A DNA stretch of 26,755 nt from Saccharofermentans sp. (GCA_024692105.1 JAILMZ010000052.1:1-26755); one strand, 5' to 3'. Shown: positions 14,778 through 22,293, numbered from the stretch's first letter. Notes: generated by a model not told the origin, from the letters alone. A program made the numbers and translations.

Positions 14778-15531
14778 GACACCGGTCAGCAAGGAAATGA
14801 AGCGGAAGAGGATCCTGGCGATCCTTCTTCTGATCGCCATATTCGCGGTTGTCATCACCTTGTCCGTTCTCATTTGCAAGCCGATGCTCGAGATGACTGA
14901 AAATCCGGCTGAATTCCGTGCCTATATGCATGACCAGAAGCCCTGGAGCATCGTCATGTTCATGGTCTGCATGTTCCTTCAGGTCGTTGCCGCGGTCATT
15001 CCCGGAGGTCCTTTCGAGGTCGCGGCCGGTTATGCTTTCGGAACAGTCTTAGGTTCGATAATTGCCGATATCGCGATGACGACAGGAAGCGTTTTTGTGT
15101 TCCTGATGGTCAGGAAGTTCGGAATGAGGTTCGTCGAGCTGTTTGTTACAAAGGAACAACTGGATCAGGTCAAATTCCTCAAGCATTCTCCCCAGAGAGA
15201 TCTCGTAACGCTCATACTTTTCCTGATACCGGGAACGCCCAAGGACATAATCACTTACTTTATCGGATTTACCGACATGAAGTGGTATGTGTGGGTGGCG
15301 ATAGCGTTTTTCGGAAGGTTCCCCGCGATATTCCTTTCCGCGGTAGGCGGAAGTGCCCTTAATAACGGAAACTATACGAGGCTCTTTGTTATCGGAGCCA
15401 TCATAATAGTGACTTTCATCATCGGAAGCATCTCATACTACTTCTGGCATAAGAAACACGCCGACGTTAAGAAGGACGGGCACGAAAAGCCGGAAGAGAA
15501 GGCAGAACCGGAGGAAAAGACCGAAAGCTGA
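14746..15531 (+). CDS. TVP38/TMEM64 (VTT/DedA-superfamily) membrane protein
   Basis: This is a 261-residue integral membrane protein. A basic N-terminal tail (1-24) is followed by a helix (25-45) and a VTT domain. That domain shows the typical re-entrant motifs IPGGPFEVAAGYAFG and LIPGTPKDIITYFIG, then FFGRFPAIFLSAVGGSAL. The cytosolic tail is very rich in Lys and Glu (from about 235). DedA-superfamily proteins include lipid scramblases and carriers that return undecaprenyl phosphate across the membrane, so a role in lipid-carrier recycling for the polymer made by this operon is plausible but unproven. The ATG lies 32 bases inside the TagF-like gene. Met18 is a possible later start but has a poorly spaced ribosome site. 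It is the last gene of the tightly overlapping operon. Confidence 0.85.
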   Translation: MPKAKRKPVNKTPVSKEMKRKRILAILLLIAIFAVVITLSVLICKPMLEMTENPAEFRAYMHDQKPWSIVMFMVCMFLQVVAAVIPGGPFEVAAGYAFGTVLGSIIADIAMTTGSVFVFLMVRKFGMRFVELFVTKEQLDQVKFLKHSPQRDLVTLILFLIPGTPKDIITYFIGFTDMKWYVWVAIAFFGRFPAIFLSAVGGSALNNGNYTRLFVIGAIIIVTFIIGSISYYFWHKKHADVKKDGHEKPEEKAEPEEKTES

Positions 15532-15629
15532 GACGGACTTCGATTTTGCGGTAGGAAGTGGCGCCGAAAAAGTGTATGCTTTGGGTATATCTTAAAACCA
15601 TTTGAGAATTACGACCGGGAGGTAGCAAT

Positions 15630-16232
15630 ATGGCAGCCGGAACAGGAAAGATCATAACGATAGGAAGATCCTACGGAGCAGGCGGAAGGTCGATCGGAAG
15701 GCAGGTTGCCGAAGATCTGAAGATCCCATATTACGATTCGGAACTCCTGGCCGAGACCGCCAAGAGCAGCGGGCTTGACGAGAAATACCTCGCCAGCGTT
15801 GATGAAAAAGAGATCAACGATGCCGCACTCTACATGTCGGTCGGGTACATGAGCCCGTCATATTCATCGGTCAGGCAGGTCGCTGCCAATGCCCAGAGGG
15901 AAGTCATAGAGAAGATCGCATCAGAAGGCCCGTGCGTTATCGTCGGCCGCCGTGCGAATGAGATACTGGAAGGCAGACCTGACGTCCTGAGCGTGTTTAT
16001 TGCGGCTTCCGTGGAATCCAGGATCGTACGTGTTATGAATAGAGAACATCTGTCCGAGAAGGAGGCCAGAAAGAAGGTCTTAAGGGCCGACAAGGAGCGT
16101 GCGGCCTACTACAACCAGTTCTCCGGCGGGGAATGGGGCTATGCGGCGACATATGACCTCTGCCTCAATACGGACGTGCTCGGACCGGACCAGGCAGCGC
16201 AAATTATTGAATTTGTTGCAGGAAAAACATAA
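15630..16232 (+). CDS. cytidylate-kinase-like family protein
   Basis: This 200-residue P-loop kinase-like protein begins with IITIGRSYGAGGRSIGRQVA, a phosphate-binding loop (12-23) typical of the Cmk2-like family found in Firmicutes. Later conserved points are CVIVGRRANEIL, and a helical lid-like region with NREHLSEKEARKKV then DKERAAYYNQF. True cytidylate kinase phosphorylates CMP or dCMP; the exact role of this subfamily is poorly defined. GGGAGG precedes the ATG. It lies 98 bases after the phosphonate operon. A link is conceivable because CMP is released when CMP-HEP or CDP-glycerol is used, but similar genes occur elsewhere without such context. Confidence 0.85.
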   Translation: MAAGTGKIITIGRSYGAGGRSIGRQVAEDLKIPYYDSELLAETAKSSGLDEKYLASVDEKEINDAALYMSVGYMSPSYSSVRQVAANAQREVIEKIASEGPCVIVGRRANEILEGRPDVLSVFIAASVESRIVRVMNREHLSEKEARKKVLRADKERAAYYNQFSGGEWGYAATYDLCLNTDVLGPDQAAQIIEFVAGKT

Positions 16233-16347
16233 AAAAGTCCTGTTCTGACCCTTATTTAGTCAGATAAACAATCAAATAATCCCCACGAACGCAAAAAAAT
16301 AATATATTATTATTTTGGATTGTCAGATAAGAAGGGGGCTTTTGGCT

Positions 16348-17082
16348 ATGTTTGACGCAAAAAACAACTTTGTTTTCGATTTATATGGCACTCTGGTAGA
16401 TATCCATACGGATGAGAACCTTCCGTATCTCTGGAGCTCCATGGCAAGATATTACTCTATGAAGGGCGCAAGCTACGATGAAGCAGAGTTCCGCGAAGAG
16501 TATTCCAGACTCTGCCGTGAGCAGGCTGAAGCTTCAGCCAAGAAGTCCAAGAAGGGCAAGTCCAAGCTTGATCCTGATGAAGCCGAGATCGATCTTTCCA
16601 ATGTTTTCAAGGAACTCTTCACCCAAAAGGGATGCAGGGTGTTCCAGTCTGAGGTCGACGAGGCAGCCCTTACTTTCAGAAGCATCTCCATAACCAAGCT
16701 CTGCCTCTATCCCGAGGCAAAGAAAGTCCTTGAGGAACTCAAGAACAGAGGCAAGAAGTTATATGTCTTCACCAACGGCCAGGCTTGCTTCACGATCCCC
16801 GAGATCGAGAGCCTCGGCATCATAGATCTTTTTGACGGTATCCAGATCTCATCAGACATCGGCGCCAAGAAGCCCGCAAAGGCATTCTTCACGGCAGCCC
16901 TTAAGAAGTCTGAGATCAAGGCAAAGGAATCCGTTCTGATCGGTTGTGACGAGTTCGGTGATGCAAGAGGCAGTATGGCTGCCGGCATGACAGCATGCTA
17001 TATCCAGACTGAGCAGTCCCCTACGGTCGCACGCAATCTGCCCTGTGATGAGATCAGGACTCTGAGCGATCTTCTGGATTAA
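16348..17082 (+). CDS. HAD-superfamily hydrolase (subfamily IA, YjjG-like)
   Basis: This is a 244-residue phosphatase-type HAD protein. Motif I is DLYGT (Asp11 nucleophile, second Asp replaced by Tyr, common in this subgroup). Motif II is VFTNGQ, motif III the Lys in IGAKKPAKAFF, and motif IV IGCDEFGDARG. A helical cap (about 20-110) includes a Lys/Ser-rich stretch (AKKSKKGKSK). The frame opens further upstream at TTG 16315, but AAGAAGGGGG is best spaced for ATG 16348, which I chose. The substrate is unknown; YjjG relatives dephosphorylate nucleotides or small phosphates. It converges on the GGDEF-EAL gene, with 6 bases between them. Confidence 0.9.
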   Translation: MFDAKNNFVFDLYGTLVDIHTDENLPYLWSSMARYYSMKGASYDEAEFREEYSRLCREQAEASAKKSKKGKSKLDPDEAEIDLSNVFKELFTQKGCRVFQSEVDEAALTFRSISITKLCLYPEAKKVLEELKNRGKKLYVFTNGQACFTIPEIESLGIIDLFDGIQISSDIGAKKPAKAFFTAALKKSEIKAKESVLIGCDEFGDARGSMAAGMTACYIQTEQSPTVARNLPCDEIRTLSDLLD

Positions 17083-17088
17083 AACTTA

Positions 17089-18936
17089 TCAGGAAATAAA
17101 ATCCAAAGCTTCTTCAAGCGTCATGGCATGGCCGAGATACTGGCCCTGGAACATGTCGCATCCCTGCTCTGCAAGAATACTGAACTGGTCATCGGCGCCC
17201 ACTCCGGTGGCACAGACCTTGATGTCTATATCGTGCATCAGCGAGATGACTGAAGCCGAGAGGACACGGATATTGGCGTCGTTTGCCAGATTCCTTGTGA
17301 AATTTCCGTCCAGTTTGAGCATAGTGATAGGCAGGAGCGGGATCGCATTGAACGAGGAATAACCGCGTCCGAAATTATCCAGAGCCATCATAACGCCCTT
17401 GGCGGAAAGTTTCTCGATAGTCTCCTTTATGTCGGTAAGTTCCGTAAAAAGACCTTCTTCCGGAATATCCAGCATCAGGTTCATGAGCTTACAGTCCGCG
17501 TTGGACACCGCATTCGACAGCATGTTCAGGAATCCCTGATTCTTCAGCTGGCTGGTCGATATGTTGAGATTCATCGTAAGATCGGGGTTGTTCGCATTGA
17601 AGAGAGCCAATGCCTTAAGGCTCTGGTCAAGGGAGATGCCTCCGATGCGGTTCATGTATCCCGCATTCTCAGCAGCGGCCAGAAATACCGGCGGAGGAAT
17701 GACCTCTCCGTTATGTTCGAATCTCATGAAAGCCTCAAATCCCATGAGTTCCCTGTCAGCTGTAAAGCAGGGCTGATATGTCATCTGGAGGCTGCCGTCT
17801 TCGATTGCGTTCTCAAAGATGGCTGTGATATCATGTGTGTTCTTTCCCTCGAAGAGTTTGCCGGCACGGTCCATGGCCTTGGCGGTCTCGGCATAGCTTG
17901 TCATCGAGATGTGTCCGACCTTGCCGTGTTCCGTATCCCTTACTGCAAGCCTTGCTTCTTCTGCCCTTGCTATGAGTTCGCCTGCTATCCTTCCGTCACG
18001 GGGATAATTGGCCACGCCGCAGGAGATGCTGACGGAAAGCTTGTCTTTGCCGCTTTCGAAGGCCTTCATGCAGGATGTCGCAAGCTTGCGGGCATATGCA
18101 TCTGATTCAAGCGGAGACATCGATCTTCTGGAAAGCACGATGAATTCCGCATTTACGAGTCTTGCGACCATATCGGAAGGCAATGCAGCTTCGCGGACGC
18201 GGTGAGCCATGTTCTGGATGAAAAGATCCATCGACTTATGACCGATCTCGCGGCTTAGGTCCTCATATCCGTCAAGACCGATATAGATGACATCGAACGG
18301 ATGGCACTGGGAATCGGGTGTCTTTGCAGACTGCATTCCGGCAATGTCGTCGGCGATGTGCCTGTCCATCCTTGCGGTGATCATTTCTCTTCCGGGGAGA
18401 GTCGTAAGGGGATCGATGGAGCTTGCCAGGTTCTCTCCGAATGCTTCGCTCATGCCCTCGCTCTTGTTGATCTCTTCGTGGCTTACGATGAGGCTTGTCC
18501 TGGAGAACATCTCTTCCTCTAGCTCTTTGGTTATGCGGGCGTTGCGTTCTTTCCTGTTGGCCTTCTCGTCCTCATAGATCTTCTTTGCCATGCGGATGAT
18601 GTAATACTGCAGGAACAGGTCCATCGTCATGACCGTGAAAGTCATGGCCATCATGACCGGAGCCGCACTGTTATCCATGACCAGGTATTCATAGGCATAT
18701 GCCATGAACTGGAGGAAATTCAAAACAAACGAAGCGTAAAAACCTATCTTATCCAGGGCGATGTTCATCAAAAAAGACAGGAACATCAAGGTCACGCCCA
18801 GATAGTAGAAAGTCGCGAGGCTGACTGAAAGCAGCTGAAGTGCCAGCAGGATCAGGAAAATAAGAGTCGTAAAAACGAGGATCAGAAAATATCTGAACCC
18901 GCTCTTAAAGAAGATCCTGTCGTTGCCGCTTCTCAT
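17089..18936 (-). CDS. membrane GGDEF-EAL protein with both catalytic sites degenerate
   Basis: The 615-residue protein has about four N-terminal membrane helices (10-130), a coiled region (about 130-165), a GGDEF-type domain (about 175-340) and an EAL-type domain (about 355-615). The GGDEF signature is replaced by LVNAEF (about 260-265), so cyclase activity is unlikely. The EAL motif is EAF (401-403). The DDFGTG metal-site motif is DNFGRG (520-525). The AEGVE motif is ATGVG, with Thr577 in place of the catalytic Glu. These losses argue against phosphodiesterase activity too. The protein is more likely a c-di-GMP receptor or scaffold in the manner of LapD or CsrD. Whether it still binds c-di-GMP cannot be told. 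It is transcribed after tcdA with an 80-base AT-rich gap that may hold its own promoter. Confidence 0.92.
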   Translation of the reverse strand: MRSGNDRIFFKSGFRYFLILVFTTLIFLILLALQLLSVSLATFYYLGVTLMFLSFLMNIALDKIGFYASFVLNFLQFMAYAYEYLVMDNSAAPVMMAMTFTVMTMDLFLQYYIIRMAKKIYEDEKANRKERNARITKELEEEMFSRTSLIVSHEEINKSEGMSEAFGENLASSIDPLTTLPGREMITARMDRHIADDIAGMQSAKTPDSQCHPFDVIYIGLDGYEDLSREIGHKSMDLFIQNMAHRVREAALPSDMVARLVNAEFIVLSRRSMSPLESDAYARKLATSCMKAFESGKDKLSVSISCGVANYPRDGRIAGELIARAEEARLAVRDTEHGKVGHISMTSYAETAKAMDRAGKLFEGKNTHDITAIFENAIEDGSLQMTYQPCFTADRELMGFEAFMRFEHNGEVIPPPVFLAAAENAGYMNRIGGISLDQSLKALALFNANNPDLTMNLNISTSQLKNQGFLNMLSNAVSNADCKLMNLMLDIPEEGLFTELTDIKETIEKLSAKGVMMALDNFGRGYSSFNAIPLLPITMLKLDGNFTRNLANDANIRVLSASVISLMHDIDIKVCATGVGADDQFSILAEQGCDMFQGQYLGHAMTLEEALDFIS

Positions 18937-19016
18937 ATAACCTATTATGAAGAGTTTTTATATATATGTAAATTAAAGGAATGTGAATTATCGGACTGTA
19001 GTATGAATTTTCTGTT

Positions 19017-19721
19017 TCAGTCAGAAGACTTTGTGGCAAGAACCGTAACGACTTTGCCGGCCATCACGAGACCGCATACGGAGGGCACGAAAGACACCGA
19101 TCCGGGCACCGGCTTACCGTCAGATGCGGAAGGCTTTACCGGTATCTCGGGAGACCAGCAGACATCGACGTGATTTATCCCGCGGCTCCTGAGCTCTCTT
19201 CTCATGACCTTCGCCAGGGGACAGTATTCCGTCTTGGAGATGTCGCTTATCCTGAACTGCGAAGGGTCCAGCTTGTTGCCTGCGCCCATCGCGCTTATCA
19301 CGGGAATGCCGGCCTTCTTAGCCTCTTCGATTATCGATATCTTGGCGGATACCGTGTCGACGCAGTCGAGCACGTAATCATACTTCCCGAAATCAAACTC
19401 ATCCGCGTTCTCCGGGAGGAAGAACATCTCCCTTGCGGTGACTTCGGCATCGGGATTGATATCTTTGATGCGATCCTTCATTACTTCTACTTTGGATCTG
19501 CCGATCGTGGAATGGAGTGCGATCATCTGCCTGTTTATATTGGAGGGCGAGACTTTATCGTTGTCTACGATAGTGAAGCTGCCTATCCCGGCCCTTGCAA
19601 GAGCGTCAACGGCATGGCCTCCCACGCCTCCTACTCCGAAGATGAGAACACGCGAAGAAGAAAGCTTTGAAACAGCCTCTTCACCAAGCAGTAATGCGGT
19701 TCTCTCGAATTCTTCTTTCAT
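19017..19721 (-). CDS. tcdA: tRNA threonylcarbamoyladenosine dehydratase
   Basis: This E1-like ThiF-superfamily enzyme uses ATP to cyclise t6A37 of ANN-decoding tRNAs to ct6A. The 234-residue protein shows RTALLLGEEAV at the N-terminus, the nucleotide loop GVGGVGGHAVDAL, and DNDKVSPSNINRQ. Further on are the YVLDCVDTVSAK region and the TcdA-type C-terminal signatures YCPLAKVMRRELR and PGSVSFVPSVCGL. Length is close to the usual value of about 250 residues. No clear ribosome site lies before the ATG. A TAAAAT box 8 bases upstream (19729-19734, minus strand) could give a nearly leaderless transcript. It is divergent from the sigma factor gene. Confidence 0.93.
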   Translation of the reverse strand: MKEEFERTALLLGEEAVSKLSSSRVLIFGVGGVGGHAVDALARAGIGSFTIVDNDKVSPSNINRQMIALHSTIGRSKVEVMKDRIKDINPDAEVTAREMFFLPENADEFDFGKYDYVLDCVDTVSAKISIIEEAKKAGIPVISAMGAGNKLDPSQFRISDISKTEYCPLAKVMRRELRSRGINHVDVCWSPEIPVKPSASDGKPVPGSVSFVPSVCGLVMAGKVVTVLATKSSD

Positions 19722-19745
19722 AGACGTTATTTTACAACAATGCGG

Positions 19746-19751
19746 TATAAT
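19746..19751 (+). promoter_or_regulatory. candidate -10 box upstream of the ECF sigma gene
   Basis: A perfect TATAAT stands about 70 bases before the sigma factor start, within the 101-base divergent gap from tcdA. The expected -35 position has only a weak match (GACGTT). An ECF-type self-promoter could not be identified with confidence. Confidence 0.35.
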
Positions 19752-19776
19752 TTATCTGTTCAATGCAACATTTCTT

Positions 19777-19806
19777 CCGCTTTGTCTGTATTAAGGACAG
19801 AAGCGG
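19777..19806 (+). other. stem-loop in the leader of the ECF sigma gene
   Basis: CCGCTTTGTC (19777-19786) pairs with GACAGAAGCGG (19796-19806), with one bulged base and a 9-base loop. The hairpin ends 3 bases before the AAAGGGAGG ribosome site at 19810-19818. No T-run follows it, so it is not a terminator. It may affect translation of the sigma factor. Confidence 0.45.
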
Positions 19807-19822
19807 ATAAAAGGGAGGCCCA

Positions 19823-20440
19823 ATGACCGGAGCTCTTGCAATCTTTCCGCGATTCATCCTTACTGCCGTAAGGCTGGTGAGTGTGCTTTTCGCGGATGCC
19901 GGTATTGGAACAGTTTCCGGAGCTGATGCCGGTGCCGAGACCGAGAGTGAACGGATCGAGCGTGAGACCGTAGAGATAATGGATCAGCTCGGCAATGCCA
20001 TATTGAGGCTCGCCTATTCTTATCTGCACAACATGGAAGATGCCGAAGACATACTTCAGGAGACCCTGATCAAGTTTGTTACGGCAAAGCCCGTTTTCGA
20101 GAACGAGAAGCACCGCAAGGCATGGCTTCTCACGGTGGCGGCAAACCTTGCCAAGAACCGTATCGAATACAACCGCGTCAGGTCCTCGGAGGAACTTAAC
20201 GAGGAGATCGCAGGCGCGGCACCGGAAGAAGAGGAAGACGACCTGTCTTTCGTATGGGAAGCGGTGAAGAAACTTCCCGATAACCAGCGCGAAGTAATCC
20301 ACCTGTTCTATCAGGAAGGATACAAGACAGCTGAGATCGCTGAAATCCTCGGCCGCAAGGAAGCGACCATAAGGTCAGACCTGAAGCGCGCCAGGGACAA
20401 GCTGAAGGAAATACTGAAGGAGGCAAATGACTTTGAATAA
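19823..20440 (+). CDS. ECF-type RNA polymerase sigma factor
   Basis: The 205-residue protein has sigma region 2 (about 57-120, with LRLAYSYLHNMEDAEDILQE) and region 4 (about 140-200, LPDNQREVIHLFYQEGYKTA, then IAEILGRKEATIRSDLKRAR with its helix-turn-helix). A strong AAAGGGAGG ribosome site supports the first ATG. This gives an unusual extension of about 50 residues ahead of region 2. The extension includes a hydrophobic, signal-like stretch (ALAIFPRFILTAVRLVSVLF). A start at Met53 would give the usual ECF length but has no good ribosome site. The last codons overlap the membrane anti-sigma gene by 14 bases, typical of a sigma/anti-sigma pair. Confidence 0.93.
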   Translation: MTGALAIFPRFILTAVRLVSVLFADAGIGTVSGADAGAETESERIERETVEIMDQLGNAILRLAYSYLHNMEDAEDILQETLIKFVTAKPVFENEKHRKAWLLTVAANLAKNRIEYNRVRSSEELNEEIAGAAPEEEEDDLSFVWEAVKKLPDNQREVIHLFYQEGYKTAEIAEILGRKEATIRSDLKRARDKLKEILKEANDFE

Positions 20441-21299
20441 GTACAATGAGTACATGAGTCATATCGAAGTCACGGACGAGATGAGAGCCCGTGTGCTTGC
20501 GAACGTCTCCAAGGCCATCGAGGAGCAGAAGGACGGTGCGGCAGTTACGCCCGTCGTAACGCCGATTGCTGCCAAGAAGAAGCCCGTGCCGATAGTCACC
20601 ATCATTTCCATCGCGGCAACTGTCCTGATCGTCGGCGGTATCGCGACCGCATTCGCACTGAACTATTTCGGTTCGAATACTTCGTCCAAGCATTCTCACA
20701 GCAAGACAGCAGAAGCGGCAACTGAAGCCGCGGATTATGCGGCAGATGATTCTGCAGGAGAAGAATGGGACGATGCTTCCGCAGACGGAGCTGCGTATGA
20801 TGCAGATGAAGATGCTGATGAAGGGGAATGGGATTCCGATATGTGTGAAGAGTCGACAGCACCGGCGGCCGGTGGCAACACCACGGATGAGACTGCCTTA
20901 ACGACCACTTATACGAAGGTTCCGTCAACCGAAGGCGGCGACGTCTATTCTCTCTTACCCATCTCCAATGTGGAGACCAGCATGACGGAAGAGAACGGTA
21001 CACGCATAATCGCTTTGAACGGCGATGAGAACAATGCCGTTATCTATATAGCACAGGAAGGCACAGACCTTACTTCGCTCTATCTGGGCATACAAAAGCC
21101 TGATACTGCATCTTTTGCAGGCAACACGACCAACGGCGTGACCGACAGCGGTATCGATTACTGGCTGTACAACACGGCAGATTCCGACAGCACTTCTTAT
21201 AACGCCGCATCATTCACTTATGCAGGCAACACATACCTGCTCGTACTGGACAATCCCGTACCGGAGGAAAACATCAGAGAGTTCATCTCAGAGTATTGA
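20427..21299 (+). CDS. single-pass membrane protein, probable anti-sigma factor
   Basis: The 290-residue protein has a short cytosolic N-terminus (1-53) with a helical region (VTDEMRARVLANVSKAIEEQ) that could hold the sigma factor. One membrane helix follows (about 54-78, PIVTIISIAATVLIVGGIAT). A low-complexity external linker very rich in Asp, Glu and Ala spans about 90-160. The globular external domain (about 170-290) contains repeated strand-like segments. No zinc-binding HxxxCxxC motif is seen, so it is not a ZAS anti-sigma factor. The role is inferred from the 14-base overlap with the sigma factor gene and from the topology. The external domain resembles DUF4367-type sensor regions in position, but I cannot confirm the family. 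Confidence 0.75.
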   Translation: MTLNKYNEYMSHIEVTDEMRARVLANVSKAIEEQKDGAAVTPVVTPIAAKKKPVPIVTIISIAATVLIVGGIATAFALNYFGSNTSSKHSHSKTAEAATEAADYAADDSAGEEWDDASADGAAYDADEDADEGEWDSDMCEESTAPAAGGNTTDETALTTTYTKVPSTEGGDVYSLLPISNVETSMTEENGTRIIALNGDENNAVIYIAQEGTDLTSLYLGIQKPDTASFAGNTTNGVTDSGIDYWLYNTADSDSTSYNAASFTYAGNTYLLVLDNPVPEENIREFISEY

Positions 21300-21312
21300 T
21301 ACCTGCGAACTA

Positions 21313-21321
21313 TGTTATAAT
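21313..21321 (+). promoter_or_regulatory. extended -10 promoter of the zinc-ribbon gene, flanked by a 7-bp inverted repeat
   Basis: TGTTATAAT (21313-21321) is a perfect extended -10 element (TGnTATAAT), which does not need a strong -35 box. It is enclosed by TACCTGC (21300-21306) and GCAGGTA (21340-21346), a perfect inverted repeat spaced 33 bases apart. The right arm overlaps the ribosome site. The repeat could be an operator or a weak leader structure. Confidence 0.5.
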
Positions 21322-21353
21322 TCTTTTATTACTTAGAAAGCAGGTACCAGCAT

Positions 21354-22211
21354 ATGAAATGTCCCCAGTGTGGTATTGAACTTTCGGATACAGCGAAATT
21401 CTGCACATCATGCGGAACGCCCATCCCGGAAGCACCCGTAGCCGAAGAAGCACCTGCAGCAGAAGCACCTGCAGCAGAAGAACCCGCAGCAGCACCTGTT
21501 GCTGAAGAAGCCCCCAAAGCAGAGGAGGCACCTGCCGCTCCTGCTGAACCTGAAGAAGCACCCGCAGCTGCAGCCGCAGCGACCGCTGCTGCCGCAACAC
21601 AGGAAGCGCCTAAGCAGGAAGGTCCTGCCCCGGCAGCAAAGCAGTCTTCCATCCTGCCTTTCGAGCAGTTCTTCAAGACACTTTTCAACGCAGGCACAAA
21701 GCCTATGACCGGCGTGATCGAAGAGAAAGAGAGATACACGAATATTGTCAATTCCGCTATTCTCTCTGCTATCGTCATCGTGGTACTCACGATCCTTCGT
21801 ACGATTATCAACTGCATTACAGGATTCATCATCGATCCCTTTATCGGCATAGGATACGGTTTCCTGACCTTCTTCCTCAGCCTTTCGATGTTCCTCCTGC
21901 TTACATTCGGTCTTGCAGGCGTATATTTAATTGCAGGCTTGATCCTCAAGGAGAAGTGGAATTATGCCAAGCTTCTGTCCATCGCCGCTATGTCTGTAGG
22001 CGTAGGTTTCCTTATCAGATCGGTATTAGCTCCTTTCTGCAGCATTATCTACGGCAACCTTGGAACAGGTGTCAGCATGGCAGGTCTTGTATACATGGTC
22101 CTCATGCTTTATGAGGGAATCAATGATGAGACAGGTCTTACCGGCAACAAGAAGATATATGTTCACGCAGCTTGCCTCGGTATTACTTTCCTTATTACAT
22201 TCCTTTTCTAA
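21354..22211 (+). CDS. zinc-ribbon membrane protein (Yip1-like membrane domain)
   Basis: The 285-residue protein starts with a zinc ribbon (Cys3, Cys6, Cys17, Cys20 in CPQCG and CTSCG). A low-complexity linker of Ala, Pro and Glu repeats (about 25-95) follows. About five membrane helices occupy residues 130-285. The membrane part resembles Yip1-type domains often joined to zinc ribbons in Firmicutes, whose role is not well defined. The linker repeats the unit EAPAAE with variations and probably spaces the ribbon from the membrane. It has its own promoter and a strong terminator directly after it, so it appears to be a single-gene unit following the sigma/anti-sigma pair. Confidence 0.85.
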   Translation: MKCPQCGIELSDTAKFCTSCGTPIPEAPVAEEAPAAEAPAAEEPAAAPVAEEAPKAEEAPAAPAEPEEAPAAAAAATAAAATQEAPKQEGPAPAAKQSSILPFEQFFKTLFNAGTKPMTGVIEEKERYTNIVNSAILSAIVIVVLTILRTIINCITGFIIDPFIGIGYGFLTFFLSLSMFLLLTFGLAGVYLIAGLILKEKWNYAKLLSIAAMSVGVGFLIRSVLAPFCSIIYGNLGTGVSMAGLVYMVLMLYEGINDETGLTGNKKIYVHAACLGITFLITFLF

Positions 22212-22233
22212 AAGTTGTAAAAGCCTTAAAAAC

Positions 22234-22268
22234 AGGGGTTGTCGGGATTCGGCAACCTCTTTTTTTTG
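22234..22268 (+). terminator. Rho-independent terminator after the zinc-ribbon gene
   Basis: An 11-bp stem (22234-22244 with 22250-22260, two G-U pairs) and a 5-base loop are followed by a run of eight T residues. It ends transcription 23-60 bases after the stop codon at 22211. Confidence 0.9.
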
Positions 22269-22293
22269 ATTTTTTGAAATAGTTTGCAACATT

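Noticed and set aside
6797..16350. Shared TTGGCTATG at 6797 and at 16342, both at gene starts
   Set aside because: A 9-base match at two unrelated genes with different ribosome-site spacing is explained by chance.
19764..19790. Possible ECF-type autoregulatory promoter (TGCAAC, 17 bases, TGTA) before the sigma gene
   Set aside because: The match to known ECF promoter patterns is weak, and the downstream half lies inside the leader hairpin.
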